DNA of 64,000 bases, taken from assembly GCF_022647885.1 (NCBI RefSeq), contig NZ_JALCLM010000001.1, positions 496,001-560,000 on the forward strand, read 5' to 3'. Position numbers and translations under genes: made by a program. A model generated the notes under the pieces. The model was not told the DNA's origin, did no database searches, and saw only the letters and a program-made list of their open reading frames with translations. The first letter of the stretch is position 1. Each line of letters begins with the position of its first letter. Positions 36,896-47,462 of the stretch are shown here, piece by piece. Source of the DNA: Bifidobacterium sp. GTDB lineage: Bacteria > Actinomycetota > Actinomycetes > Actinomycetales > Bifidobacteriaceae.

Positions 36896-37321
36896 ATGAC
36901 GAATGTCCTGGCAGCTGGCACAATGAGTGTCATGGTTTGGGCGATTCTCATATGGTTGGCTGTGGTCATAGCACTAGTCGTGGTAGTGCTGCGCCTGGCG
37001 AGGGGCGAGTCGCACAAAGGCGGTTCCTATGAGCCTGTAGATGATTTATTGGCTAACGAACGTGAGGCTCGCGAGATGAGGAGCCCGCGTGTTGCTGGTA
37101 CTGCGCCCTCGTTCCAACCCACTGGTCATCCGCGTCCCGAATACAGGAGTGATGACACTCTCGATTCCACAATGGAAAATCCCGTGTACGTCAACAATGC
37201 GTCAGTTGTTGAAGTTCGAGCCTTGTTCAAACCTGATGAGAGGGAAAGTGAACAGGCAAACGATAAGCTTATCGCGCACGCACAGAGTCCCGATTCGGGT
37301 TCGCTACATCCACAGCGCTAA
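36896..37321 (+). CDS. Small single-pass membrane protein, unknown function
   Basis: About 141 residues. One hydrophobic segment (MSVMVWAILIWLAVVIALVVVVLRLARG) near the N-terminus is followed by a polar cytosolic tail with SYEPVDDLLANEREAREM and acidic stretches. I do not recognise a family. The start is uncertain: ATG 36896 is my choice, GTG 36851 and ATG 36923 are possible, and none has a strong ribosome-binding site. It lies 53 bases before ftsY on the same strand. Confidence 0.6.
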   Translation: MTNVLAAGTMSVMVWAILIWLAVVIALVVVVLRLARGESHKGGSYEPVDDLLANEREAREMRSPRVAGTAPSFQPTGHPRPEYRSDDTLDSTMENPVYVNNASVVEVRALFKPDERESEQANDKLIAHAQSPDSGSLHPQR

Positions 37322-37374
37322 AACGTTGGCATGCGATATGTAGCGCTGTCCCACTCCGTTTTTAGTGTTGGAGT

Positions 37375-38643
37375 ATGGATACAAAGCTGATTGTGGGTAT
37401 TATCGTTGCCGCAGTAATTATTCTGGCAATTGTTGTCGCGGTTATTACGGTTAAGAGAGTTCGCCGCCGGCATGATTTCGGAAGTGCTGAAGCCCCGAAT
37501 CCTCCGCTACAGAGTTCTGGGAGTGCAGGCGCTGAACATACTGATGTCAGCGATCCAGGCCCTCGTCTCGAACCGGTATCGGCACAGATTCTTGATCCTA
37601 CAGCCGCCGTTGATTTGGCTTCATCGCACGATTCAGCCAGTGCAACGAATACGGATAATTCACTTGCGCAGATGGCATCCCCAGCTGCACGACAAAAGAC
37701 ACGCAAACCTGAATCATCCGCTTCTCGTTTGGTTCGTCTACGCTCACGGCTTTCAAAAAGTGCTAACCCTTTTGGCAAGGTTCTTTTCACAATTTTGACT
37801 AAAGATAACCTCACGGAGTCAGATTGGGAGGAAGTCGAAGACACCCTGCTCTTAGCTGATGTAGGTGCTCAGGCCAGTAGCCAGCTTGTTGATGAATTGC
37901 GCTCTGACGTCCGTGTGACTGGTCAGAAGGACCCTGAGGCAATACGCGATCTCTTGCGTTCCAAACTGCTCGATTTAGTGGATATCAAGCAAGATAGGAC
38001 GCTTAAAGCAAATCGAGCTGCGGCAGTTACACCGTCGGTAATTATGATGGTTGGCGTTAACGGCACCGGCAAAACCACCACCGCAGGCAAGCTTGCTCGT
38101 CTGTTCGTCGCAGAATCAAAAACCGTGGTTATGGGAGCAGCTGACACTTTCCGTGCTGCGGCTGCAGATCAATTGCAAACTTGGGGCAATAATGTTTCCG
38201 TTCCTGTTGTTCGTAGTGACAAGGATGGTGCCGACCCCGCTTCGGTGGCTTTCGAAGCTGCTCAACGTGCTGTGACAGATAAAGCGGATGTGCTGATTAT
38301 TGATACAGCAGGGCGTTTGCAAAATAAGGCAAACTTGATGGATGAGTTAGGCAAGATTCGTCGAGTAACCGAAAAAACTGTGGCTGTTGACGAAGTATTG
38401 CTCGTGCTGGATGCCACCACTGGGCAGAATGGCATGGCTCAGGCCAAGGTGTTCGCTGAAGCTATCGGGATCACAGGTATTGTGCTTAGTAAAATGGATG
38501 GTTCCGCAAAAGGTGGGATTGTGATTTCAGTGCAGCAAGAGCTCGGTGTGCCTGTTAAGCTCGTTGGCCTTGGGGAAGGCCCTGATGATTTGGCACCATT
38601 TGATCCAGAATCTTTTGTTGACGGAATCCTTGCTCAGAACTAA
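37375..38643 (+). CDS. ftsY: Signal recognition particle receptor FtsY
   Basis: 422 residues. An N-terminal hydrophobic segment (LIVGIIVAAVIILAIVVAVITV) anchors the protein, a polar linker follows to about 120, then the NG domain: LTESDWEEVEDTLLLADVG, GVNGTGKTTTAGKLA (P-loop), GAADTFRAAAADQL, DTAGRLQNKANLMDEL, KMDGSAKGGIV and VGLGEGPDDLAPFDPE. FtsY is the GTPase that docks SRP-ribosome complexes at the membrane. The direct membrane anchor is the actinobacterial form. Confidence 0.97.
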   Translation: MDTKLIVGIIVAAVIILAIVVAVITVKRVRRRHDFGSAEAPNPPLQSSGSAGAEHTDVSDPGPRLEPVSAQILDPTAAVDLASSHDSASATNTDNSLAQMASPAARQKTRKPESSASRLVRLRSRLSKSANPFGKVLFTILTKDNLTESDWEEVEDTLLLADVGAQASSQLVDELRSDVRVTGQKDPEAIRDLLRSKLLDLVDIKQDRTLKANRAAAVTPSVIMMVGVNGTGKTTTAGKLARLFVAESKTVVMGAADTFRAAAADQLQTWGNNVSVPVVRSDKDGADPASVAFEAAQRAVTDKADVLIIDTAGRLQNKANLMDELGKIRRVTEKTVAVDEVLLVLDATTGQNGMAQAKVFAEAIGITGIVLSKMDGSAKGGIVISVQQELGVPVKLVGLGEGPDDLAPFDPESFVDGILAQN

Positions 38644-38812
38644 TACACCATGTGCCTGATAGGCCCTACATGATGCCCTGATGGTGCCGATATTTCGCTT
38701 ATGTTATGCGCATTTTTGAATCACTGAAGAGCGATATCGATTCTCGTTTGCACGCTGTGCACTGTACGAACCATCATGTGGTTGGCTAAGATAGCTTGTG
38801 GGAGTAGGCAAT

Positions 38813-38850
38813 TAACACATTCGTAACACACTGGAACGGTCATGGTAACC
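38813..38850 (+). promoter_or_regulatory. Candidate GlnR boxes upstream of amtB
   Basis: Within the 349-base gap before amtB, four AAC triplets lie about one helical turn apart: TTAACACATTCGTAACACACTGG and onward to GGTAACC. The first pair has the AC-N9-AC form of actinobacterial GlnR sites; the later ones are spaced N8 and N10. GlnR activates amtB-glnK-glnD in relatives, so the position fits. A TATTAC (38863-38868) could be the -10. The rest of the gap shows nothing else I can name. Confidence 0.4.
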
Positions 38851-38992
38851 CTGCGGACGTTGTATTACTGCTGTTGGTTTCCTTATCGGGACACCATGTG
38901 AGAAGTCCGTCGGATCCCCGCCGATGGTTTTGAGAATGACCTGGGATTCTGAAGATTGAATCGCTCGTTTACGAACAGAGAGGGAGGTAGAC

Positions 38993-40619
<1,627 letters not shown>

Positions 40620-40646
40620 TATATCTGCAGCAGTGCTATGAATTTC

Positions 40647-40680
40647 AGGAAGGCCCCACACGTCGTTGTGGGGCCTTCCT
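40647..40680. terminator. Strong hairpin after glnK
   Basis: AGGAAGGCCCCACA pairs perfectly with TGTGGGGCCTTCCT around a 6-base loop (14-bp stem). It ends the amtB-glnK transcript or separates it from glnD. No T-tract follows, so it may only attenuate. Confidence 0.75.
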
Positions 40681-40802
40681 CATATTAGTGATGAATTGCT
40701 ACACCACAGGTATGCAGGAATTGTCCAATGTGGTGTCAGCAGCGTTAGCTGTGATGTCGTAAAACCGAGCTGTGTAATACCTAACAGATGGAGACTTCGG
40801 TT

Positions 40803-42617
40803 ATGGTTCAAGCCGTAGGAGAGTTGCATAATCATTTGCTGGCGATAAGCAATGTCGACGTTGATGGTGTGTATCGTGATGGCGCTCGTAAGCGTGCTGA
40901 ACGTAGCCAGGTGGTAAATGATTCATTGAAGCAGCTGTGGGACGAGGCTGTATCCTCAGTGAATTTTCAAGTTCCTTCCACAGGTGTGGGGCTCGCTGCT
41001 GTGGGATCACTTGCTCGCGGGCAGATGGGGCCAAATTCTGATCTTGATTTAGTGCTGATGGTTGAGGATAGGACACTCAAGCAGGAGCAGCTCGCCCAAT
41101 TTGCCGATAAATTGTGGTATCCATTGTGGGATTCTGGACTTGATTTAGATCACTCAGTGAGAACTCGATCACAATGTGAATCGGTTACTGATCACGACCT
41201 CCCTGCAGCTATGGGCTGGCTCGATGTTCAACCTATAGCTGGTGATGTTGAGCTCATCCAGCAAACGGCAACTTCGATTCTTGAACGCTGGCGCAAAGCG
41301 GCTAGAAAGCGCCTGCCAGAGTTGACGGAGTCGGCAATGTCGAGACTGAAACAATTTGGCAGGCTGCCATATATCAATCAGCCCGATATTAAAGAAGCTC
41401 GAGGGGGACTCAGAGATTCAACCTTGATTGCCTCTCTAGCGGCATCGTGGTTATCTGATCGTCCTCACGGTCAATACGACTCCGCAGTCAATCGCTTATT
41501 GGATGTGCGCGACTGCATCCATCTGGCAAGCAGAAAAGATACGAACTTGCTGTTGCCTCAATATCAAGCAGAAGTGTCGACGATGTTGGGTTTAGCGGAT
41601 CCAACCTTACCTGAGGGCGAGCGTCAGGCTCGGTCAATCGATGACTTACAAACGTTATTGGCCACTTTGGGTAGACGTATAGCGTTTGCTCTGGATTCAA
41701 CTACTTCGCGCGCTCAGCATTCGCTAACTCATGAACGTCCCCGTTTCGCATTCTTTCAGGGCAAGCGAGAGGCCCCTCGCTTCGATGTCATAGCACAGGG
41801 AGTGGCTCAGCATGAGAGGGAAGTTGTGTTGGCTCCAGGTATTAATCCAGCGCAGGAGCAATATCTTCCTCTGCGTGTGGCCGTTGCATCTGGTGAATTT
41901 GGCTTGCCGATTGCCAACTCGACATTGATCAATCTCAGCAAATCTCCAATTCGCGATTATGTGTGGGATGAGGAATCTCGTGCATTGTTTATCCGTCTTC
42001 TGGCTTGCAGAAGTGAGCTCACGCGAGTGTGGGAAGAAATCGATTATGTTGATATTCCAGGTAGATGGATCCCTGAGTGGCTGGGGGTGCGTAACCGTCC
42101 GAGCGCATCAGCAGCTCATAGATACACCATCGACCGACACATGGTTGAGGTTACTGCACGGCTTGGCGAACGGTCACCAGGCGGTGCACGCTATGATGAT
42201 GCGCATATGCAAGCCTTACTGCTCGCGGGAATTCTTCACGATATAGGTAAGCGACCAGGTGTGCAGGATCACGCTCTCGAAGGAGCTCGCCACGTACCGG
42301 TAATCCTTCGCAGAATGGGATATCACGAAGAAGTAGTGAAGATGGCTACGGTTCTGGTGCGAGAACACCTAACGCTGTCAGATTATGCAACAGGGAAAGA
42401 TCCATACGATCCGGCAGTAGCAGCGTCGCTTAGTGAACGCTTAGAAGGGGATGTGCTGCTTCTGGATATGCTTTTCGACCTGACGAAGGCTGATGGTTCC
42501 TCATTGGGTGCTACATCTGCTGAAGCTATTACGAAGCGCTACGGCTGGTCAAAGTGGCGCGAGCAACTTGTTACGGCAATGTATGCCGCTACTCGGGCCT
42601 ATATGTTGAAGCACTAA
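40803..42617 (+). CDS. glnD: PII uridylyl/adenylyltransferase GlnD, short form
   Basis: About 604 residues from ATG 40803, preferred over 40788 because GGAGA lies 8 bases before it. The nucleotidyltransferase site GLAAVGSLARGQMGPNSDLDLVLMVED and the HD phosphohydrolase site LLAGILHDIGKRPGVQDHALEGA are present, with AREGGLRDSTLIASLAASW-type linkers (EARGGLRDS). The C-terminus stops soon after the HD domain, with no ACT-domain pair, whereas the E. coli enzyme is about 890 residues. It modifies PII encoded 180 bases upstream. Without ACT domains it would not sense glutamine in the usual way. Confidence 0.9.
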   Translation: MVQAVGELHNHLLAISNVDVDGVYRDGARKRAERSQVVNDSLKQLWDEAVSSVNFQVPSTGVGLAAVGSLARGQMGPNSDLDLVLMVEDRTLKQEQLAQFADKLWYPLWDSGLDLDHSVRTRSQCESVTDHDLPAAMGWLDVQPIAGDVELIQQTATSILERWRKAARKRLPELTESAMSRLKQFGRLPYINQPDIKEARGGLRDSTLIASLAASWLSDRPHGQYDSAVNRLLDVRDCIHLASRKDTNLLLPQYQAEVSTMLGLADPTLPEGERQARSIDDLQTLLATLGRRIAFALDSTTSRAQHSLTHERPRFAFFQGKREAPRFDVIAQGVAQHEREVVLAPGINPAQEQYLPLRVAVASGEFGLPIANSTLINLSKSPIRDYVWDEESRALFIRLLACRSELTRVWEEIDYVDIPGRWIPEWLGVRNRPSASAAHRYTIDRHMVEVTARLGERSPGGARYDDAHMQALLLAGILHDIGKRPGVQDHALEGARHVPVILRRMGYHEEVVKMATVLVREHLTLSDYATGKDPYDPAVAASLSERLEGDVLLLDMLFDLTKADGSSLGATSAEAITKRYGWSKWREQLVTAMYAATRAYMLKH

Positions 42618-42642
42618 AGCACTAAAGCACTGGCGTACAACA

Positions 42643-43977
42643 TTACATTCTGTCAATTGCACGGTCAATCCATATATTGCTGCGCACACGTAGTCCATTG
42701 CATACAGCGCGAATGCCTATGAACACCACACTGATAAGCGACCACAACAGAGCAGTACTCCAGATGTCATTTGGCCAGGGCACGGCATTTGCGCCCCACA
42801 GCGTCAACAGGTACACGGCAGCTGTCAAGGTGCATGAGAACGCTAAGAATCGGTAATCTTCGGCGCCAATGAGAATGCCGTCAAGCGCCCACATCCACCC
42901 TGCAAGGGGGAGGAATATGGCTTGCACAATCATGCCAACAGTAATTAGCAGTTGAATATTCGCGGACGGGCTGAACAACGGAGATGCAATAATTCCGAGA
43001 ATCACCATCACTATGCCGATAGCAACGCCTGTGAGTAATCCAGCACGCGCTGCTTCTCGCGTCATGTGGCGCGATGCTTCGCGGTCACGTGCTCCTATTG
43101 CTGTGGCAACAAGTGCCTGACCTGCTATACCTATGGCATCAAGCATATTCAGTGCGAAATTCCAGGTTGAGTTTACCGCTTGGTACGCGGCTAAAACCTG
43201 TTCCCCCATGTGGGTAGCTAAAACGACAGTCATCACCAACGAGAGGCGTAGCGCGAGAGTACGAATAAACAGGGGGAATCCATCACCTGCACTTGAGGCT
43301 ATACCTTCCAGACGCGGCTTCCAGCTGGCACCGAATTTTCTAGCCCAAATTAGTGCAGGCACAGTGAGCATAATGCCCATGAACCATTGAGCTATCAGCG
43401 TGGCTGCACCTGAACCAACAATGCTCCAGTGGAATACCAACACAAAGAGTAATTCCAAAATGGTGTTAACCACAGCACCGGCAATGGCAGCTATGAGCGT
43501 GATACGAACTTTTCGCATGCCTCTGAATATGCCGTTGGCAGCATATACCAGTAGCATGCCGGGGAGGCCGAAAATAATCGCTTGCAAATATAGCTCAGCC
43601 TGGATGAGCACCTGCCCGCGTGCCCCCATGAGCTCACAGAGTCTGCCACCGAAGAAGAAGAGCAGCACAGAAGCAAGTAATCCGATAATCAATGCTAGCC
43701 ACATGCCATCTACGCCAGCTTCAATGCCTTGGCGTTTATGGCCTGCTCCCATCAGTGAGGCGACTTGTGAAGTTGTGTTGTAGGCGAGGAACACACACAA
43801 TCCGACGGTGGTGAGCAGGATTGTGGAGCCGATAGAAAGACCTGCTAATGAAGCGTCACCAATATGACCGACTACGGCTGTATCGATCAAGATGAAGGTG
43901 GGCTCCGCTATGAGTTGTCCGAAAGTAGGGATTGCCAATGACAGTATCGAATGTCTGATTTCGCGTTTATCGCTCAT
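42643..43977 (-). CDS. MATE-family multidrug/Na+ or H+ antiporter
   Basis: 444 residues with about 12 membrane segments. ILSLAIPTFGQLIAEPTFILIDTAVVGHIGDASLAGLSIGSTI at the N-terminus, AANGIFRGMRKVRITLIAAIAGAVVNTILE in the middle, and the second-half DAIGIAGQALVATAIGARD are typical of DinF-like MATE exporters. The substrate cannot be read. The gene converges on glnD with 25 bases between stops. Its promoter lies in the gap shared divergently with dnaB. Confidence 0.92.
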   Translation of the reverse strand: MSDKREIRHSILSLAIPTFGQLIAEPTFILIDTAVVGHIGDASLAGLSIGSTILLTTVGLCVFLAYNTTSQVASLMGAGHKRQGIEAGVDGMWLALIIGLLASVLLFFFGGRLCELMGARGQVLIQAELYLQAIIFGLPGMLLVYAANGIFRGMRKVRITLIAAIAGAVVNTILELLFVLVFHWSIVGSGAATLIAQWFMGIMLTVPALIWARKFGASWKPRLEGIASSAGDGFPLFIRTLALRLSLVMTVVLATHMGEQVLAAYQAVNSTWNFALNMLDAIGIAGQALVATAIGARDREASRHMTREAARAGLLTGVAIGIVMVILGIIASPLFSPSANIQLLITVGMIVQAIFLPLAGWMWALDGILIGAEDYRFLAFSCTLTAAVYLLTLWGANAVPWPNDIWSTALLWSLISVVFIGIRAVCNGLRVRSNIWIDRAIDRM

Positions 43978-44237
43978 GGCACCCCTCTATTGTGGCCGCG
44001 CGCGGTTCGTTGGGCCGCTTTGAACTTTGCGGGTACAGGCTATCAACAGTTGAGTTAAGCCTGAAGTGGCAGGTTCGAGGTGTGGATGATTTGCTATTGA
44101 TGTGTGAAAGAAGTCACGCTTGAACGGTAATGAACGAAAAGTTAACAGATCATAACAGCGAAGCTAATAGCACATGAATCATCTTTTGGAAATCGTACAA
44201 ATGTTCAAAAGGCTCTATCCCCAAGCTATACACAGAG

Positions 44238-44300
44238 TTATCCTCATCGTGTGGATAACTCTGGGGATTATCCCCCTGAACACGCCTGTGATGTGGATAA
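44238..44300. promoter_or_regulatory. DnaA-box pair in the dnaB upstream region
   Basis: Two perfect DnaA boxes, TGTGGATAA, lie at 44250-44258 and 44292-44300, in the same orientation and 42 bases apart. GTTATCC at 44238 forms an inverted repeat with GGATAAC of the first box, and TGTGGATGA at about 44081 is a one-mismatch box. They stand 76-126 bases before dnaB in the 398-base MATE/dnaB divergent gap, suggesting DnaA control of helicase expression. Confidence 0.6.
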
Positions 44301-44375
44301 CTTTATTTTTCGTCCACATTGATACCGAATTACGCTCGTCATCTGCTGACAAGGGGCGAACGTAGAATCTAAACC

Positions 44376-45827
44376 ATGAATTCTGATGATTTCCCTGATT
44401 TCTCGCGCTCCAGTCAAACAGGCAGCCGCACACAAGGCTCGCGACAAGGCCGCTCATCAGACAACGCAAGGGCTTTGTCTTCGGATGTGCTCTTCGATCG
44501 TGTTCCGCCTCACGACGATGAAGCAGAGATGGCAGTATTGGGCGGAATGTTGATGAGTAAAGATGCCATCGGTGAAGTCAGCCAGCTGATCGATGTATCT
44601 GATTTTTATCAACCTAAGAATCAAACGATTTATGATGCAGTGATTACGCTGTTCTCAGCCTCCCAACCTGTTGATGCTGTTTTGGTCGCCAATGCTTTGC
44701 TCAAGGACGGCGATTTAGAGAAAGTGGGTGGAACTGATTACCTGCATTCTCTTGTAGCATCAGTCCCGACTGCAGCAAATGCTACGTATTATGCGGATAT
44801 CGTTCATCAGCGAGCTATTTTGCGCAATGTGATTGCTGCTGGAACGAAAATCGCACAATTGGGATATTCTGCTGAAGGGTCTCAAGCAGAGGATGTTGTT
44901 AATCTCGCACAGGCAGAAATCTATGAAGTCAGTTCAGGGAAAGTCCGGCAGGATTATCAAGCTATCGGTCCTGTGGTTCATGATGCCTTAGATCAGTTAG
45001 ACAAACTCCAAAATGGAGATCTCGAGCGGGGCGTACCAACAGGTTTCAAAGATATTGATGATGTTACCCAGGGTTTGCAGCCAGGACAGATGATTGTTGT
45101 TGCCGGACGCCCTGCAATGGGTAAGTCAACCTTAGGTATTGATTTCGCGCGTTCCGCCGCTTTGCATCATCATGATGCAGCTGTGGTGTTCTCCTTGGAG
45201 ATGAGTAAAACAGAACTCGCACAGCGCATTATCTCGGCTGAAACGAATATTCCTTTAGTGGCTTTGCGCAAGGCCGATGACATCACGCCTGAGCGGTGGA
45301 ATACTCTCAACAATTTCTGGAATAAGCTCGATGATGCTCCGTTGTTTATCGATGATTCCCCTAATATGAGTCTGATGGAAATTCGTGCGAAATGTCGCCG
45401 GCTTAAGCAGACTGATGATCTGAAACTCGTGGTAATTGACTATCTGCAGCTGATGAGTTCCGGTAAGCAGATTGAGTCGCGCCAGCAAGAGGTTTCCGAG
45501 TTCTCTCGAGCCCTGAAGTTATTGGCGAAAGAGTTAGAGCTGCCGGTTGTAGCTTTGAGCCAGTTGAATCGTGGACCTGAAATGCGCAACGACCGCAAAC
45601 CTATGCTTTCAGATTTGCGTGAATCTGGATCTATCGAGCAGGATGCTGATGTGGTGATGTTGGTACATAGGCCAGACTTCTACGATAAGGAAGATCGCCC
45701 TGGAGAGGCTGATATCATCATGGCCAAGCATCGTAACGGGCCTACAGAAACCTTCCATCTGGCATTCTTGGGGGCAAACTCAAAATTCAAAGATATGCCG
45801 CAGGATTATCAGCAAGCGGGGGTGTGA
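44376..45827 (+). CDS. dnaB: Replicative DNA helicase DnaB
   Basis: 483 residues, without an intein. The N-terminal domain (VPPHDDEAEMAVLGGMLMSKDAIGEV) is followed by the RecA-like motor: VPTGFKDIDDVTQGLQPGQMIVVAGRPAMGKST (Walker A), AVVFSLEMSKTELAQRI, LKLVVIDYLQLMSS (Walker B), LPVVALSQLNRGPEMRNDRKPMLSDLRESGSIEQDADVVMLVHR and IIMAKHRNGPTETFHLAF. It unwinds DNA at the fork. The start lacks a clear ribosome-binding site. MurT begins 7 bases after its stop. Confidence 0.97.
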   Translation: MNSDDFPDFSRSSQTGSRTQGSRQGRSSDNARALSSDVLFDRVPPHDDEAEMAVLGGMLMSKDAIGEVSQLIDVSDFYQPKNQTIYDAVITLFSASQPVDAVLVANALLKDGDLEKVGGTDYLHSLVASVPTAANATYYADIVHQRAILRNVIAAGTKIAQLGYSAEGSQAEDVVNLAQAEIYEVSSGKVRQDYQAIGPVVHDALDQLDKLQNGDLERGVPTGFKDIDDVTQGLQPGQMIVVAGRPAMGKSTLGIDFARSAALHHHDAAVVFSLEMSKTELAQRIISAETNIPLVALRKADDITPERWNTLNNFWNKLDDAPLFIDDSPNMSLMEIRAKCRRLKQTDDLKLVVIDYLQLMSSGKQIESRQQEVSEFSRALKLLAKELELPVVALSQLNRGPEMRNDRKPMLSDLRESGSIEQDADVVMLVHRPDFYDKEDRPGEADIIMAKHRNGPTETFHLAFLGANSKFKDMPQDYQQAGV

Positions 45828-45834
45828 CTGCCAT

Positions 45835-47340
45835 ATGGAACAACAAGAAAATTCAGCAAGTGCCAAACCTTGGTACTCATCCTCGATTCCTCTGCTTGGC
45901 AAAGGTATACGGCTGCTGTCACGTCTTACACGACACGGAGGAAGTGCCTTTCCTGGGAAAATCGTCGAATCACTGGATCCTGATTTCCTGGCACGTTCAC
46001 TTGCACAACTCCCACTGGGAGTGGTTCTGGTTTCAGGTACTAATGGCAAGACCACCACAACTCGCATGATCGCTTCGATGCTCACTGATCAGGGTTTTCG
46101 TGTTTTCACCAATCCCACCGGATCAAATTTCACCAGAGGGGTGGTTTCCGCACTCTTAGGAGAGGTAAGTGCAACAGGTCACTTAGATGCGGACATCGCT
46201 GTATTGGAACTCGACGAAGCCTATGCCGTGCATTTTGTTAAACAAGTGAAGCCGCGATTTTCATTGCTGCTGAATGTTATGCGAGATCAGCTGGATCGTT
46301 TTGGAGAAATAGACAATACTGCTCGTTTACTCAGCCATGTTGCCGCAGCTACGACCGGAACTGTGATACTGAACCGTGAAGACAGGCGTATTGCAGACTT
46401 ATTACAATGCGTACCTGAAGATACCGCTGTGCGCTATTTCGGACTGAGTGATGATTTGAAGAGTGCGTTCCCCTCGGATGACGACATGCACTCCGATACA
46501 AAAGCCAGTTCAGATTCCGAAGATCACAGAAGTTCAGTGAATGAAAGTACTACTGCTGAGTTGAAGACACCCGATTACAAGACCTCTGCGCAGGCAGATG
46601 GATCGGAGCAGTCTGGACAAAGGATTGATGTCTCTGGCGAGGAATTGATGCTCCCTATGGGGACTCCGGTCGCAGACGTGACCTTGGTGGCTGTAGGCAA
46701 ACAATATGCACAGTTTGAGATGGACGGTGTAACAAGCGGAACTTCGGTCAAGCTTGAAGGATTATATAATCTGTTCAACGCAGCAGCCGCACTTACTGTG
46801 GTTCGTGCAGTACAGCGTTCTTCTGATACACAGCGTGATATTGATAATAAAAATCTACTCAATTCGCTCTCATCAGTGACTCCCGCATTTGGCAGGGGCG
46901 AAATCATTGATTTCCATGGGACCTCCGTGGAGCTTGTTCTGGTGAAGAACCCTATGGGCTTTAGACTTGCACTCCAATCATTCGACCCTATGGGATACGA
47001 CACCATGATTGTGATTAACGACGAATTCGCTGATGGGCGCGATATGAGTTGGCTCTGGGACGTTGATTTCTCTTCACTCAAAGCAGAGGGTGTTGCTGTG
47101 GTCTCCGGAGTTCGTGCCTGGGATATGGCTCTGCGCTTGGAATATGACCAAGTTCCAGTCACTGCAGTTGATACTCAGCCTTCGCATGCTCTTGACCTAT
47201 TCCTTCAGCACTCTGTCGATTCTGGGTCTGCAAATGGCGGGCCTGCTCGTCCGAAAAGAATATATTGCACCTATACCGCCATGCTTAAAATTCGTTCCAG
47301 CCTCTCTCACCTCACTACAGTTGCTGATGCTGGCGTGTGA
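45835..47340 (+). CDS. murT: Lipid II isoglutaminyl synthase, Mur ligase subunit MurT
   Basis: 501 residues. Mur-ligase features: VVLVSGTNGKTTTTRMIASML (ATP loop), TGSNFTRGVVSALLG, IAVLELDEAYAVHFVKQVKPRFSLLLNVMRDQLDRFGEID, and the C-terminal DUF1727 region (GRGEIIDFHGTSVELVLVKNPMGFRLALQSF, MIVINDEFADGRDMSWLWDVDF). With GatD it amidates the second-residue glutamate of lipid II. The Cys4 zinc ribbon of Gram-positive MurT, expected after RYFGLSDD, is replaced by an acidic Ser/Asp/Glu-rich insert of about 60 residues without cysteine. GatD follows after 122 bases. Confidence 0.93.
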   Translation: MEQQENSASAKPWYSSSIPLLGKGIRLLSRLTRHGGSAFPGKIVESLDPDFLARSLAQLPLGVVLVSGTNGKTTTTRMIASMLTDQGFRVFTNPTGSNFTRGVVSALLGEVSATGHLDADIAVLELDEAYAVHFVKQVKPRFSLLLNVMRDQLDRFGEIDNTARLLSHVAAATTGTVILNREDRRIADLLQCVPEDTAVRYFGLSDDLKSAFPSDDDMHSDTKASSDSEDHRSSVNESTTAELKTPDYKTSAQADGSEQSGQRIDVSGEELMLPMGTPVADVTLVAVGKQYAQFEMDGVTSGTSVKLEGLYNLFNAAAALTVVRAVQRSSDTQRDIDNKNLLNSLSSVTPAFGRGEIIDFHGTSVELVLVKNPMGFRLALQSFDPMGYDTMIVINDEFADGRDMSWLWDVDFSSLKAEGVAVVSGVRAWDMALRLEYDQVPVTAVDTQPSHALDLFLQHSVDSGSANGGPARPKRIYCTYTAMLKIRSSLSHLTTVADAGV

Positions 47341-47462
47341 CAAGGGGCGCGATGCTCACTTGGATGTATCTAGGATCACTAGTGAAGAGAAGATGAAACA
47401 CAGGTATTTCATCAACGTGATCACATATAGTGCTGAGCTGATAGGTATGTAAGGAGGACTTC

